A stretch of 64,000 nt of DNA from Azadirachta indica (taxonomy: Eukaryota; Streptophyta; Magnoliopsida; Sapindales; Meliaceae). Numbering within the stretch: the stretch's first letter is position 1; each line of letters starts with the position of its first letter. The notes below the pieces were generated by a model that was not told the origin of the DNA, made no database searches, and saw nothing but the letters and a program-made list of their open reading frames with translations. The translations under genes and the position numbers were made by a program. This document shows, piece after piece, positions 37,445 to 48,288 of this stretch. Location of the stretch: contig CM040447.1 in assembly GCA_022749755.1 (NCBI GenBank), forward strand, positions 5,726,545 to 5,790,544. The letters run 5' to 3'.

Positions 37445-39829
37445 ATGTCACTCAAAACCCACTTTAAAAAACCCACTTCTTCATTCTCCAAATCTACCCC
37501 CATTCTCATCTCCATGGCTTCCTTTGTTTTGTTCCTCTCTCTTTATCTCTCTGTCTCTTCTTCTCCCTTTCTTCTTCCTCCCACCACAAGCAATTCCCCC
37601 ATCCTCATCCAAGTCCTAAACCGGTTCAGTCTCCGGTAGATGTTCCCCAAATCCAGCTCGCTTGCAAGGCTACGCGTTACCCGGAAATCTGTCAGTCCAC
37701 TCTCTCGCAGTCTCATACTGTTCCTCCAACTCCGACTCCCGCGCAAATGATCCAATCCGCCATCGGGGTTTCTTCCGAAAAGCTTAAAACTGCGCAATCT
37801 ATGGTGAAATCCATCCTCGATTCCTCTGCTGGCAGTCTGAACCGTACGAATGCTGGTAAGATGTGTTTGCGGATGCTGGATTATTCTAATACACGTGCGC
37901 AGGCCGCTTCTGATGCGTTGCCACGTGGCAAGATCAAGGACGCTCGCGCTTGGTACACTGCTGCTTTAACGTACCAGTACGATTGCTGGTCTGCGTTAAA
38001 ATACGCTAACGACACGAAGTTGGTAGACCAAACGATGGCGTTTTTGGATTCTTTGCTCGGGTTGACGAGTAACGCACTGAGTATGATGATGTCGTTCGAT
38101 AATTTTGGTGACGATTTCAACACGTGGCGGGCGCCCGGGACGGAGCGGACCGGGTTTTGGGAGAAGGGCGGGTCAGGCGGGGCCCAGCTGGGGTTCAGTG
38201 GTGGCTTTCCATCGAAGTCAACTGCGGACGTGACGGTTTGCAAGAGTGGAAGTTGTCGTTACAAGACGGTGCAGGAAGCCGTTAACGCGGCGCCGGATAA
38301 TGTGATGACTAAAGGTTCGTGATTAGTATAAAGGAAGGTGTATACGAGGAGATCGTTAGGGTTCCGTTTGAGAAGAAGAACGTGGTGTTTTTAGGCGACG
38401 GGATGGGCAAAACGATCATTACTGGGTCTTTAAATGTGGGTCAATCCGGGATGAGCACCTACGAGTCCGCTACAGTGGGTAAGTTTCAATCATATGGTAA
38501 CTTCATTAATTAAGTTTTAAGCTTAATAACTAAGTCATTTTACTTAGTATTAGGTGTAGGGATATAAATTCGTGAGTGGAATTCTATTCGTACATATTGA
38601 TGTAGCTCGTTATCTTATCTACACTTAGTTTGTTATTGCGGTGTTTTTGCCTTTTGGAAACAAAACTAATATAGGTGTATAGAAATACTATTTATTATTG
38701 GGATCCACTTAATTTTTCCGTTAATATTTGACATATAGTGATTGTTTGATCTTGCATTAGCTAGTCGCCACATCTCAATGATATATGTAGATGAATGTCA
38801 AAAGTTTGCTTTTTTAATATTTGAAGCCAATGATTTTTTTCAAAGGTTAGTAAATGTACAAGTAATTTTCAAAGGTTAAGTGAGATCTAGATTATCCGTT
38901 TCCACCCACCTGTTTTGAAAATCTTGTATGTGTTTGTAATCCGGGGAACAAATTTACATCTGACTGATAAAAGTTAGGTAGACATCTACTCTTGTGACCT
39001 GCCCAACTGTAAAATATTTTTACCATTCTGATGTTTTTTACTTGTATGTATGTTAGTTTCCAAAGACACTTAACTGCCTTTTTGTTATTGTCTTTAATGT
39101 GTTCTGTGTTCTGTGTGTTCTGTGTTCTGTGTTCTGTTTGCAGGAGCTATTGGTGATGGGTTTATGGCCAGTGGTATAACATTCCAGAATACAGCAGGTC
39201 CTGATGCCCACCAAGCAGTTGCCTTTAGATCGGATAGCGATCTATCCATTATTGAGAACTGTGAATTCTTAGGCAATCAGGACACGCTCTACGCTCACAC
39301 CCTCCGGCAATTCTACAAAAATTGCCGTATTCAAGGCAATGTGGACTTCATTTTTGGTAACTCACCTGCAATTTTTCAAGATTGCCAGATCTTAGTTGCT
39401 CCTCGGCAAGTAAAGCCGGAAAAAGGTGAGAACAATGCTATCACAGCTCATGGCAGAACAGACCCTGCCCAATGGTCGGGTTTCGTTTTCCAGAACTGTT
39501 TGATCAATGGCACTGAGGAGTACATGAAATTATATCGCAGTAAGCCTAGCGTACACAAGAACTATTTGGGAAGGCCGTGGAAGGAATTCTCAAGAACTGT
39601 TTTTATTCACTGTAACTTAGGAGCTCTTATAAATCCAAATGGGTGGATGCCTTGGAGTGGTGATTTTGCTCTGAAAACACTTTACTATGGGGAATTCGAG
39701 AATTCTGGGCCTGGGTCTAATCCGTCTGAAAGAGTTCCATGGAGCAGCCAGATTCCGGCAGAGCATGTTAATGCATATTCAGTGCAGAATTTCATTCAAG
39801 GAGATGAATGGATTTCAACATCGTCTTGA
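37445..39829 (+). pseudogene. Pectinesterase/inhibitor (PME51-like) copy 1, two apparent frameshifts
   Basis: Same two-exon structure as its neighbours: exon 1 about 37445-38478, exon 2 39144-39829. The signal-anchor part ([16 protein letters not shown] at 37514) is in one frame and [19 protein letters not shown] onward in another, requiring a one-base loss between about 37570 and 37640; a C5 run at 37596-37600 is a candidate site. A second one-base loss at about 38312 (ACTAAAGGTTCG versus ACTAAGAGGTTCG in copy 2) brings an early TGA just before the catalytic domain. Exon 2 itself is perfect, with [20 protein letters not shown] and YLGRPW. The gene is either recently broken or the assembly lost single bases twice. 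An AATAAA signal lies at 39923-39928. Confidence 0.85.
39097..39143 (+). repeat. GTTCTGT-type minisatellite at the copy 1 splice acceptor
   Basis: About six copies of GTTCTGT/GTTCTGTGT form the pyrimidine tract before the CAG acceptor at 39141-39143. Copy 2 has only two at the same place, so the array expanded in copy 1 after duplication or shrank in copy 2. Confidence 0.8.
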
Positions 39830-39929
39830 TTGTTACAATTACAGAATCTGCGTAAACCTGTATATTGTGGCGCAGAGGATTGGGAATTTAGAAATGAAAT
39901 CCCTCCTTGTATCTTTTGGCTGAATAAAC

Positions 39930-42900
39930 ATTAGTGTAGTAGTATGATTGTATGATTTGGGCCGCATATTTTGCTTGCCTTGTAGTCAAAGAAGCCGAAA
40001 AGAGCGTTAAAGAAAGTATGCCTATTTTTCTTATCACACGTGATGTAGTTTTTGCTTCTTGATATGGATATTTAAGACTTGCAAGATTAACACACTGCCA
40101 TAGTGGAAAGGGTAGTGTGGGGAAACAACTTGTGCATTTTCTTTTCTATGCCATAATGATTTGATGCTTACACAATGAGGGTATGGGGCTACAAAAAGTA
40201 GACTATGACAATTTGTCCATTTGTTCAATCACTTCCAACAATATGACGTTAAACGTAATTCACGCATGACTTTTATATGTGATGTTCAGGTTCACATGAA
40301 CTTGTCTGCGTATGGATCGAGGCAAAAGAAGAATGGAGCTGTAGAAGGGACTCATCCTATTGCTTGATGCAGAGTCGTCATCTTCATCCTGATCAAGACG
40401 TGTTGGGTTAGATATCATCTCTATTTAGACTTCATTTAACTAGCCTTCCATGTTCAAAGTTTTTCTTCTGAGTTTCATAGAAGCATCATTCATCTTTTTG
40501 TTAGTGACGTAGGCATTGCATTATTGTTTGCTTATGTAATTGTTGAATTTGGTACATGGCCTGGAAATTTATGCCCGTGTTAGACAAAATTTTTACTCCC
40601 AAATTATGAAGGGAGGAATCTACTTTATCAACAGCACACTTACATGAGCAAAGAAATTGAATAAATTCAAGCACATGTTTATAATTAATAATCCATGATC
40701 TGTGGATCATGTCTATAACTCCATGCTCATTGCTGTTAATCTCCTGAATTGTGCAATAGATTTTATACTCTCTTTTACTATACCCTCTTTAATTATCAAT
40801 ATCAAATGGACATATATTTCATTACAAAATCCACTAAACACTGACTGAAACCAATGTAGTGGAGAGTCCACTATCTATAGCCAAAGAATGTTGGCCATTT
40901 TCTTCCATTGCTCTTATCTCTTGAAGTCTTGAACTAACAATTCTTTTGTTTAATATATACTCAGAACATTTTGTGGTTGACAGATATGAAATCAATTTTG
41001 TAACCACATCTACTTCCACATACTGCCTTCAATATGCTTTGATTCAATTTTGTAGGTAGATTGCTGTTATTGAAGAGTAGAAATCTCTCTGTTTGGATGT
41101 AATCGTAGATATTTTACTCCATACTATAATAGTACTTATATAAACTCTCTTACATATAATCAATATTGGAAAGACAAAGCGTTAGAAAAATCCATTAATA
41201 GTGAGGCTTTCACTTCTTATGTAGGTAAGATTCTACCCTTTATTATATTAGCAGATACTTCTCGAATTTGAGAGTAAATATCACACATAGTGTGTGAAGA
41301 TGTTACGGTGTATCATAACTATTATATATAGACTCTTAATAAATATTTGATATAAATATTAATAGATTGTGAAGTTGTAATTTTAGAAAATAAACATGTG
41401 AGTGACCAACTAATGAGTACAAATTTTCATTTTTACTAACTAATCAAGTAACCAACTAAAAAAAATAAATTTTCTTCATTTTACTCAACTAATCATGGAT
41501 AAATTTTTTTGGTCAAAGTCAATTTTGCTATGAATATTTGCTCTGTTTTTATTATCACTATCACTATAACTATCACTATCAAACAACAAATCATAATTTA
41601 TGAAAAAGAATATTAATATAATAGAAATTTTTTAAAAAAATACATGTTAGTTTAGATGGAATCTTAATGAAATTATAAGAGTATTGCTTACTCGCTTTGT
41701 TGACGTGATGCGCGACACCCTCGTTTACTTAATCACATTAAGGGTAAATAATATATACACCCCTAAAATTTGGCTAAAATGATATTTAACCTCTTAAAAT
41801 ACCAAACTTTTATTTATTGTTTCTCAAATTCGGAATAATTTGAGAATGTCAAAGTGTACCTTAAATCACTTGAATTATATTCAATAAGAGTTAAATATAT
41901 CATATTGCTCTTATTTTTATTCATACTCGTGAATTAAATCAATAGATGGATATCGTATTAATTTTTGAAATTAATATGATTAAAAAGTACATTTTATCCA
42001 AATTTTAAGAATATATATATTTAAGCCATCAGACTAGTGATTTGATAGTTAGAACTCACACTTAAAAGAACTTTGAGTTCAATTCCTATCCTTTTTTGAG
42101 AGTACAAATTTCTCACATTTGAATGTTTTTCAAAAAATTTTGGGCAAATTTCTCTCCATAATAAAAATAGATTATCTGAGTGTTAGGTATGTTATAATAG
42201 TATGTTCAATGATAGATTATCTGGATGTTAGGTGTGCGATAATAATATATTTAACTTTCCAGTAATTCATGATTATATATATTAGTAGACTTACAAATAA
42301 TATAGAACTATGACACTAAAAAAAATAATATATATTTTAATAATTTAAAAAATCTTTTTTTAACTATTATCACTTAAAATTATACGCCATCATGTTAAAG
42401 ATTGACAACTTAATAAATTTTTGTGACATAGGGGAACAAATATTAAAATTAAAAAGATAATTAGATTCTAGGTGTTTAAATTTTAATCTGTTTTAAATAA
42501 AATTATAAAATAGTAAGTCTATATAACCTGTTAAATAAGTTTATAGAATATCTTAACTATATTCAATATTTAGAAGAAATATATTAGCCATAAAATATCC
42601 ATAAATAAATTTTAGCTTAAAACACCACAAAGTGTAGTTAAGTGTAAACCGATTTTAAATGGTTTGAAATCTTATCATTTCATAATTGGGCTAGCAGAGT
42701 TTTGAAACACAATTTTGTTTTGTTTGCTTTTTCTTTTTTTAAGTACAAAAATGAAATAAAGCGTCTTGGTAATGTTTTAAAAATTATAAAAATGATGTTT
42801 TAAAAATATATATATTTTTAAAAAAAATACCATTTTCTGTTTGTTAGATTTATTGTAGACTTATTGTCCTTCCTGGATTGAAATGCTCCAAAATCTCCAT

Positions 42901-43495
42901 ATTTTCAGAAATTTTCTATCAAATTAACAGAAAATTGATACTTTTAGAATAGTACTCTTTACTGTATTGGATAATCGAATAAAAATATTAAAAATTACTA
43001 ACAACAATTTAAGAATGCACGAAGAAAAATTATTTTTAATATTTTTATTTTCAAGCACATTTTCAATGAAGCATTGTTGTTTATCAGCTTTGTTTTTTTT
43101 TTTTTTGAATATATTAGTTTTAATTTCTACTGTCACAAATAAACGGTTTCTTTTACCCTTAAAAAACCATTATCGTTTTGACAGTAGAGGAAAAATAATA
43201 TGTTTTTTTATTTAAATTCTATTAAATATAAAATAATAAAAATTTATTAAAAATGAGTGAGATTATTTTTTTGAGAATAAAATCATAATTAAATGAAGAA
43301 ATCTCATTTTTTTAAAATGGTGAAAAATAATAAGAAAAAATTGATTCAATTTTTTGGTTAAAAATTTAAAAAATAATATTTTTTCATTTTGAAAAATAAT
43401 TTTATAATACCTTTTTTTTTTTTTTATGTTTGAAAATGAAAAACAATTTAAAAAAAAAATGCAGGTAAGCACAAATATTTCAAAAGAAAATAAGA
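39930..43495. other. Spacer of pectinesterase unit 1
   Basis: No gene. The 3' flank of copy 1 is repeated after copy 2 at an offset of about 6.1-6.4 kb. Examples are AACCAATGTAGTGGAGAGTC at about 40850 and 46990, and GAAATCTTATCATTTCATAA at about 42665 and 49170. The spacer is therefore part of the tandemly duplicated unit. Small ORFs inside it are not conserved as proteins. Confidence 0.7.
41742..42024. mobile_element. Degenerate TIR element carried in the duplicated spacer
   Basis: The left end GGGTAAATAATATATACACC continuing to TAAAATTTGGCTAAAATGAT resembles the reverse complement of the right end (TTAAATATATATATTCTTAA then AATTTGGATAAAATGTAC). Related blocks lie at about 48627-48853 and 58862-59045 in the later units, so the insertion predates the tandem duplication. 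No coding content; family not assignable. Confidence 0.45.
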
Positions 43496-43500
43496 AATCG

Positions 43501-43620
43501 TTAAGATATCCGTGTGACCGGGCCCACACGGCCGTCCCCGTGTATTCAAATCCTATGATCAATTCTCGACACACAATGTTTTTTGGTTCGAAAGTTTCTC
43601 GACAGTCGACACAGCTACGC
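43501..43620 (+). promoter_or_regulatory. Conserved promoter block of pectinesterase copy 2
   Basis: Contains TTAAGATATCCGTGTGACCG, TTCTCGACACAC and GAAAGTTTCTCGACAG, in the same order as upstream of copies 3 and 4, while surrounding DNA has diverged. It lies 180-300 bp before the start codon. The palindrome-like TCTCGAC words occur twice in each block. Function is inferred from retention only. Confidence 0.55.
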
Positions 43621-43660
43621 ATATTCACCATTTTCACCTACGCCCGTTATTTTTCCTCCT

Positions 43661-43682
43661 CCCTCCCTCCCTCCCTCCCTCT
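43661..43682. repeat. (CCCT)n microsatellite
   Basis: Five and a half CCCT units in the 5' region of copy 2. Confidence 0.9.
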
Positions 43683-43827
43683 CGGGTAAAATCTTGATGA
43701 TAAGACATTAAATTTAAGAATCTTTTCTCTTCTTTCCATTAAATTCCGTACATCCCTCACACTCATCGTCAATCTCTCACAAATAACGTATCCAAATGGC
43801 ATCCAAATCACGCTGCAATAAAAACAC

Positions 43828-43854
43828 TTCTTCTTCTTCTTCTTCTTCTTCTTC
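43828..43854 (+). repeat. (TTC)n microsatellite in the old copy 2 N terminus
   Basis: About nine CTT/TTC units. In copies 3 and 4 the corresponding tract encodes the N-terminal poly-Ser. In copy 2 it lies upstream of the usable in-frame ATG and would be leader sequence. Confidence 0.8.
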
Positions 43855-43866
43855 ATTTTTTTGTCC

Positions 43867-46063
43867 ATGGCTTCTGTTTTACTGCATCATCTCTTCTCTC
43901 TTGTCCTCTTCTTTTCTCTTTCTTCTACGTATTCTCAACCTCAGCCGCAAATCCAGCTTGCTTGCAAGGCTACTCGTTACCCAGAAATCTGTCAGTCTTC
44001 CCTCTCAGAGCCTTATAATGTTCCTCAAAATCCGACTCCTGAGCAAATAATCCAATCCGCCATATGGGTTTCTTCCGAAAAGCTTAAAACTGCACAATCC
44101 ATGGTGAAATCCATCCTTGACTCCTCTGTTAACAATCTGAACCGATCGAATGCTGCCAAGTCGTGTTTGCTGAATCTGGATTATTCTCATATCCGTTCGC
44201 AGGCCGTGTCTGACGCGTTGCCACGTGGCAAGATCAAGGACGCTCGTGCTTGGTATAGTGCGGCTTTAGCGTACCAGCACGGCTGCTGGTCTGGGTTAAA
44301 GTACGTTAACAATACGAAGTCGGTGGATGAAACGATAGCTTTTTTGGATTCTTTAGTCAGGTTGACGAGTAATGCGCTGAGTATGATGCTCTCGTTTGAC
44401 AACTTTGGGGATGATTTTAACACGTGGCGGGCGCCCGGTACGGAGCGGACCGGGTTTTGGGAGAAAAGCGGGGCCCAGTTGGAGTTCAGCGGCGGGTTCC
44501 CTTCGCAGTTAACGGCGGACGTGACGGTGTGTAAAGACGGAAGTTGTCATTACAAGACAGTGCAGGAAGCCGTTAACGCCGCACCGGATAGTGAGATGAC
44601 TAAGAGGTTCGTGATTAGTATAAAGGAAGGTGTATACGAGGAGATCGTTAGGGTTCCGTTTGAGAAGAAGAACGTAGTCTTCTTAGGAGACGGGATGGGC
44701 AAAACGGTTATTACAGGATCTTTAAATGCGGGTCAACCCGGGATGACCACCTACGAGTCTGCTACAGTGGGTAAGTATAAATCATTTGCTAACTTAATTA
44801 AGTTTAAGCTTAATAATTAAGTCATTTTAATATTGCTCAATCGTATATAGTATTAGATGTAGGGATGTAAATTCGTGAATAAGTTTTAGTAGTACAAGTT
44901 GATTTAGCTTGTTATCTTAGTTAGATTTGTTTGTTATTGTGGTATTTTTGCCTTTGAAAACAAAAGTAAAACAAGTGTTTAGATGTGTTATTTTTTATTG
45001 GAACCCACTTAAGTTTTTTTAAATATTTGATAGCTTATAATTTTATCTGATAATAGCTAATCGCCACATCTCAATGACAAATGGGGTCTCAAGTGATATT
45101 ATTTATGTAGAGATGAATTTCAAAAGTTTGCTTTTTAATAGTTGAAGCCAATGATTTTTCTTTCAAAGGCTAGTAACTGTACAAGTAAATTTTCAAAAGG
45201 TTGAGTGAGATTTAGATTATCACTTTCCACCCACCTTTTCTGGAAATCTTGTAAATGTTTGTATCTGATGAACAAATTTACATCCCACTGATGAAGTTAG
45301 GTAGACCTCTACTCTTGTGAACTGCCCAACTGTAAAATATTATGTATGTCCTAATGCGTTCTGTGTTCTGTTTGCAGGAGCTATTGGTGATGGGTTTATG
45401 GCCAGTGGTATAACATTCCAGAATACAGCAGGTCCTGATGCCCACCAAGCAGTTGCCTTCAGATCAGATAGTGATCTATCCATTATTGAGAACTGTGAAT
45501 TCTTAGGCAATCAGGACACTCTCTACGTTCACACCCTCCGTCAATTCTACCAAAATTGTCGCATTCAAGGCAATGTGGACTTCATTTTTGGTAACTCGCC
45601 TGCAATTTTTCAAGATTGCCAGATCTTAGTTGCTCCTCGGCAAGTAAAGCCGGAAAAAGGCGAGAACAATGCTATCACAGCTCATGGCAGAACAGACCCT
45701 GCCCAATGGTCGGGTTTCGTTTTCCAGAACTGTTTGATCAATGGCACTGAGGAGTACGTGAAATTATATCGCAGTAAGCCTAGCGTACACAAGAACTATT
45801 TGGGAAGGCCGTGGAAGGAATTCTCAAGAACTGTTTTTATTCATTGTAACTTCGGAGCTCTTATACATCCAAATGGGTGGATGCCTTGGAGTGGTGATTT
45901 TGCTCTGAAAACACTTTACTATGGGGAATTCGAGAATTCTGGACCTGGGTCTAATCCGTCTCAAAGAGTTCCGTGGAGCAGCCAGATTCCGGCAGAGCAT
46001 GTTAATGCATATTCAGTGCAGAATTTCATTCAAGGAGATGAATGGATTTCAACATCGTCTTGA
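43867..46063 (+). CDS. Pectinesterase/pectinesterase inhibitor, PME51-like, copy 2 (intact)
   Basis: A secreted type-I PME that removes methyl esters from wall homogalacturonan. Exons 43867-44770 and 45378-46063 give 529 residues. I chose ATG 43867 ([20 protein letters not shown], a good signal peptide). The ATG at 43796, where copies 3 and 4 start, is out of frame because of a one-base loss near 43925. The PMEI domain follows with C33/C42 ([12 protein letters not shown]). The linker lacks an RRLL-type processing site. The PME domain has all catalytic residues: Q325 (HQAVA), Q347 and D348 (NQDTLY), D369 (NVDFIFG) and R445 (YLGRPW). The wording matches Arabidopsis PME51. AATAAA is at 46157-46162. 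Confidence 0.92.
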
Positions 46064-47700
46064 TTGTTACAATTACAGAATCTGCGTAAACCTGTATATT
46101 GTGGCGCAGAGGATTGGGAATTTAGAAATGAAATCCCTCCTTGTATCTTTTAGCTGAATAAACATTAGTGTAGTAGTATGATTGTATGATTTGGGCCGCA
46201 TATTTTGCTTGCCTTGTAGTCAAAGAAGCCATACCGAAAAAGCGTTAAAGAAAGTATGCCTATTTTTCTTATCAAACATGATGTAGTTTTTGCTTCTTGA
46301 TATGGATATTTAAGACTTACAAGATTAACACACTGCCATAGTGGAAAGCGTAGTGTGGGGAAACAACTTGTGCATTTTCCTCTCCATGCCATAATGATTT
46401 GATGCTTACACAATGAGTGTATGGCACTATGAAAAGGAGACTATGGCAATTTGTCCATGTGTTCAATCACTTCCAAATATATGATATCAAAGGTAATTAA
46501 CGCAATGACTTTTCTATGTGATGTTCAGGTTCACATGAACTTGTCTGGGTATTGCTTGATGCAGAGTGGTCATGTTCATCCTGATTGAGACGTATTGGGT
46601 TAGATATCATTCCTATGTAGACTTGACTTAACTAGCCTTCCATGTTCAAAGTTTTGCTTTTGAGTTTCATACAAGCATCGTTGGCCCTGTTGTTAGTGAC
46701 ACAGGAATTGCATTATTTGTTTGCTAACTAATTATGAAGGGAGAAATATACTCTATCATCAACACACTTACATGAGGGAAGAAATTGAATAAATTCAAGC
46801 ACATGTTTATAATTAATAACCCATGATCCGTGGATCATGTCTATAACTCCATGTTCATTGCTGTTAACTTCCTGTATTATGCAATAAATTTTGTGATTTC
46901 TATTTGACTGTATTCACTTTTACTATAACCTTAGTATTAATAACAGGGAACAAATATTTCATAACAAAATCCACCAAACACTGACTGAAACCAATGTAGT
47001 GGAGAGTCCACTATCTATAGCTAAAGAGTGTTAGCCATTTTCTTCCATTGCTCTGATCTATTGAAGATTTGAACTAACAATTGTTTTGTTTAATATATTC
47101 ATTATGTACTCGGAACATTTTGTGGTTGACAGACATGAAATCAATTTTGTAACCACATCTATTTCCACATACTGCCTTCAATATGTTCAATATGTAGTGG
47201 ATGTTCAAGTATGGGCATAACTGTTCTATAACAAAGGATAATCTTGTTTACAAAAAGTTCATTTCTGTTGGACAATTTTTCAAGATCTGGCAACTAGTTT
47301 TAGTTCATTGTTTAAGGTTCTTGTGCTTGTTAACTTAGAATACCCCTCTGATGGTGGGCAATTTCTGATAGAAATCTTGTTTTTTTCATGGTTTGTGGGT
47401 AGATCCCTCTCATTGAATAGTAGAAATCTCTGTTTGGATGTAGCCATAGATATTTAGTCAATACTATAATACTACTTGTACAAATTTTTACATGTAATCA
47501 GTATTAAATATATATATATATTAAAAAGAAAATTCTATTAAAAATGGGGTTCCGCACTTCTTGTGTGGGCAAGATTCTCACCCTGTGTGAGTAGATAGTC
47601 CTTAAATTCGAAGATAGATACTGCACATATTATGCAGAGATGTTTAAAGTGTATTGTAATTATTATATCTAAACTTTTAATAAACATCTGATATAAATAT

Positions 47701-48288
47701 GGGAGAATGCCCATTACCTTACTATTTCTTTTGTTAATACCCCATTACCTTCTATAGTTTTTCTAATATCCCATCACTCTCTAATTTTTATTTTTTTTTA
47801 TCGATTTTGCCTTTTAATTCAATTGATTTACAAATTATAAAATCGAAAATATTAAAAATATTAAAAGACAAAATCGAAACTCAGGGGAATGATGGATATT
47901 ACAGAAAATATATGGGTTAATGAGGTATTAATTAAAAAAACAGCGGAGTAATGGGCATGCACCCTATTTAATGAGGTATTAATTAAAAAAAAGAGAGGTA
48001 ATGGGCATTCTCCCTATAAATAGGGTGCATGCCCATTACCTCTCTATTTTTTCATTCAATACCTCATTACCCTTTATATTTTTCGTAATACCTTATCAAT
48101 CTTTGATTCTTATTTTTTTTTATTGATTTTACCCTTCAGTTCAATTAATTTACAAATGGTAAAATCGAAAATATTAAAAATATTAAAGGACAAAATTGAA
48201 ATTCAGGGGGATGATAGGATATTACGAAAAATATAGAGGATAATGGGGCATTGGTTGAAAAAGTAGGGGAGTAATGAGCATTCTCCCC
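47701..48288. mobile_element. Composite MITE: two related TIR elements joined head to tail
   Basis: Starts GGGAGAATGCCCATTACC and ends GTAATGAGCATTCTCCCC. A second full unit begins at 48023 (GGGTGCATGCCCATTACC), and the sequence before it (47964-48014) is an extra right end. Both units share the interior AAATCGAAAATATTAAAAAT. Three copies of a 9-bp word mark the outer ends and the middle: TATAAATAT 47692-47700, TATAAATAG 48015-48023 and TACAAATAT 48289-48297. The 9-bp duplication suggests a Mutator-like family. There is no ORF. Confidence 0.75.

Noticed and set aside
43861..43866. Start of pectinesterase copy 2 at 43861
   Set aside because: That codon is TTG; the first in-frame ATG is at 43867 and already opens a full signal peptide.
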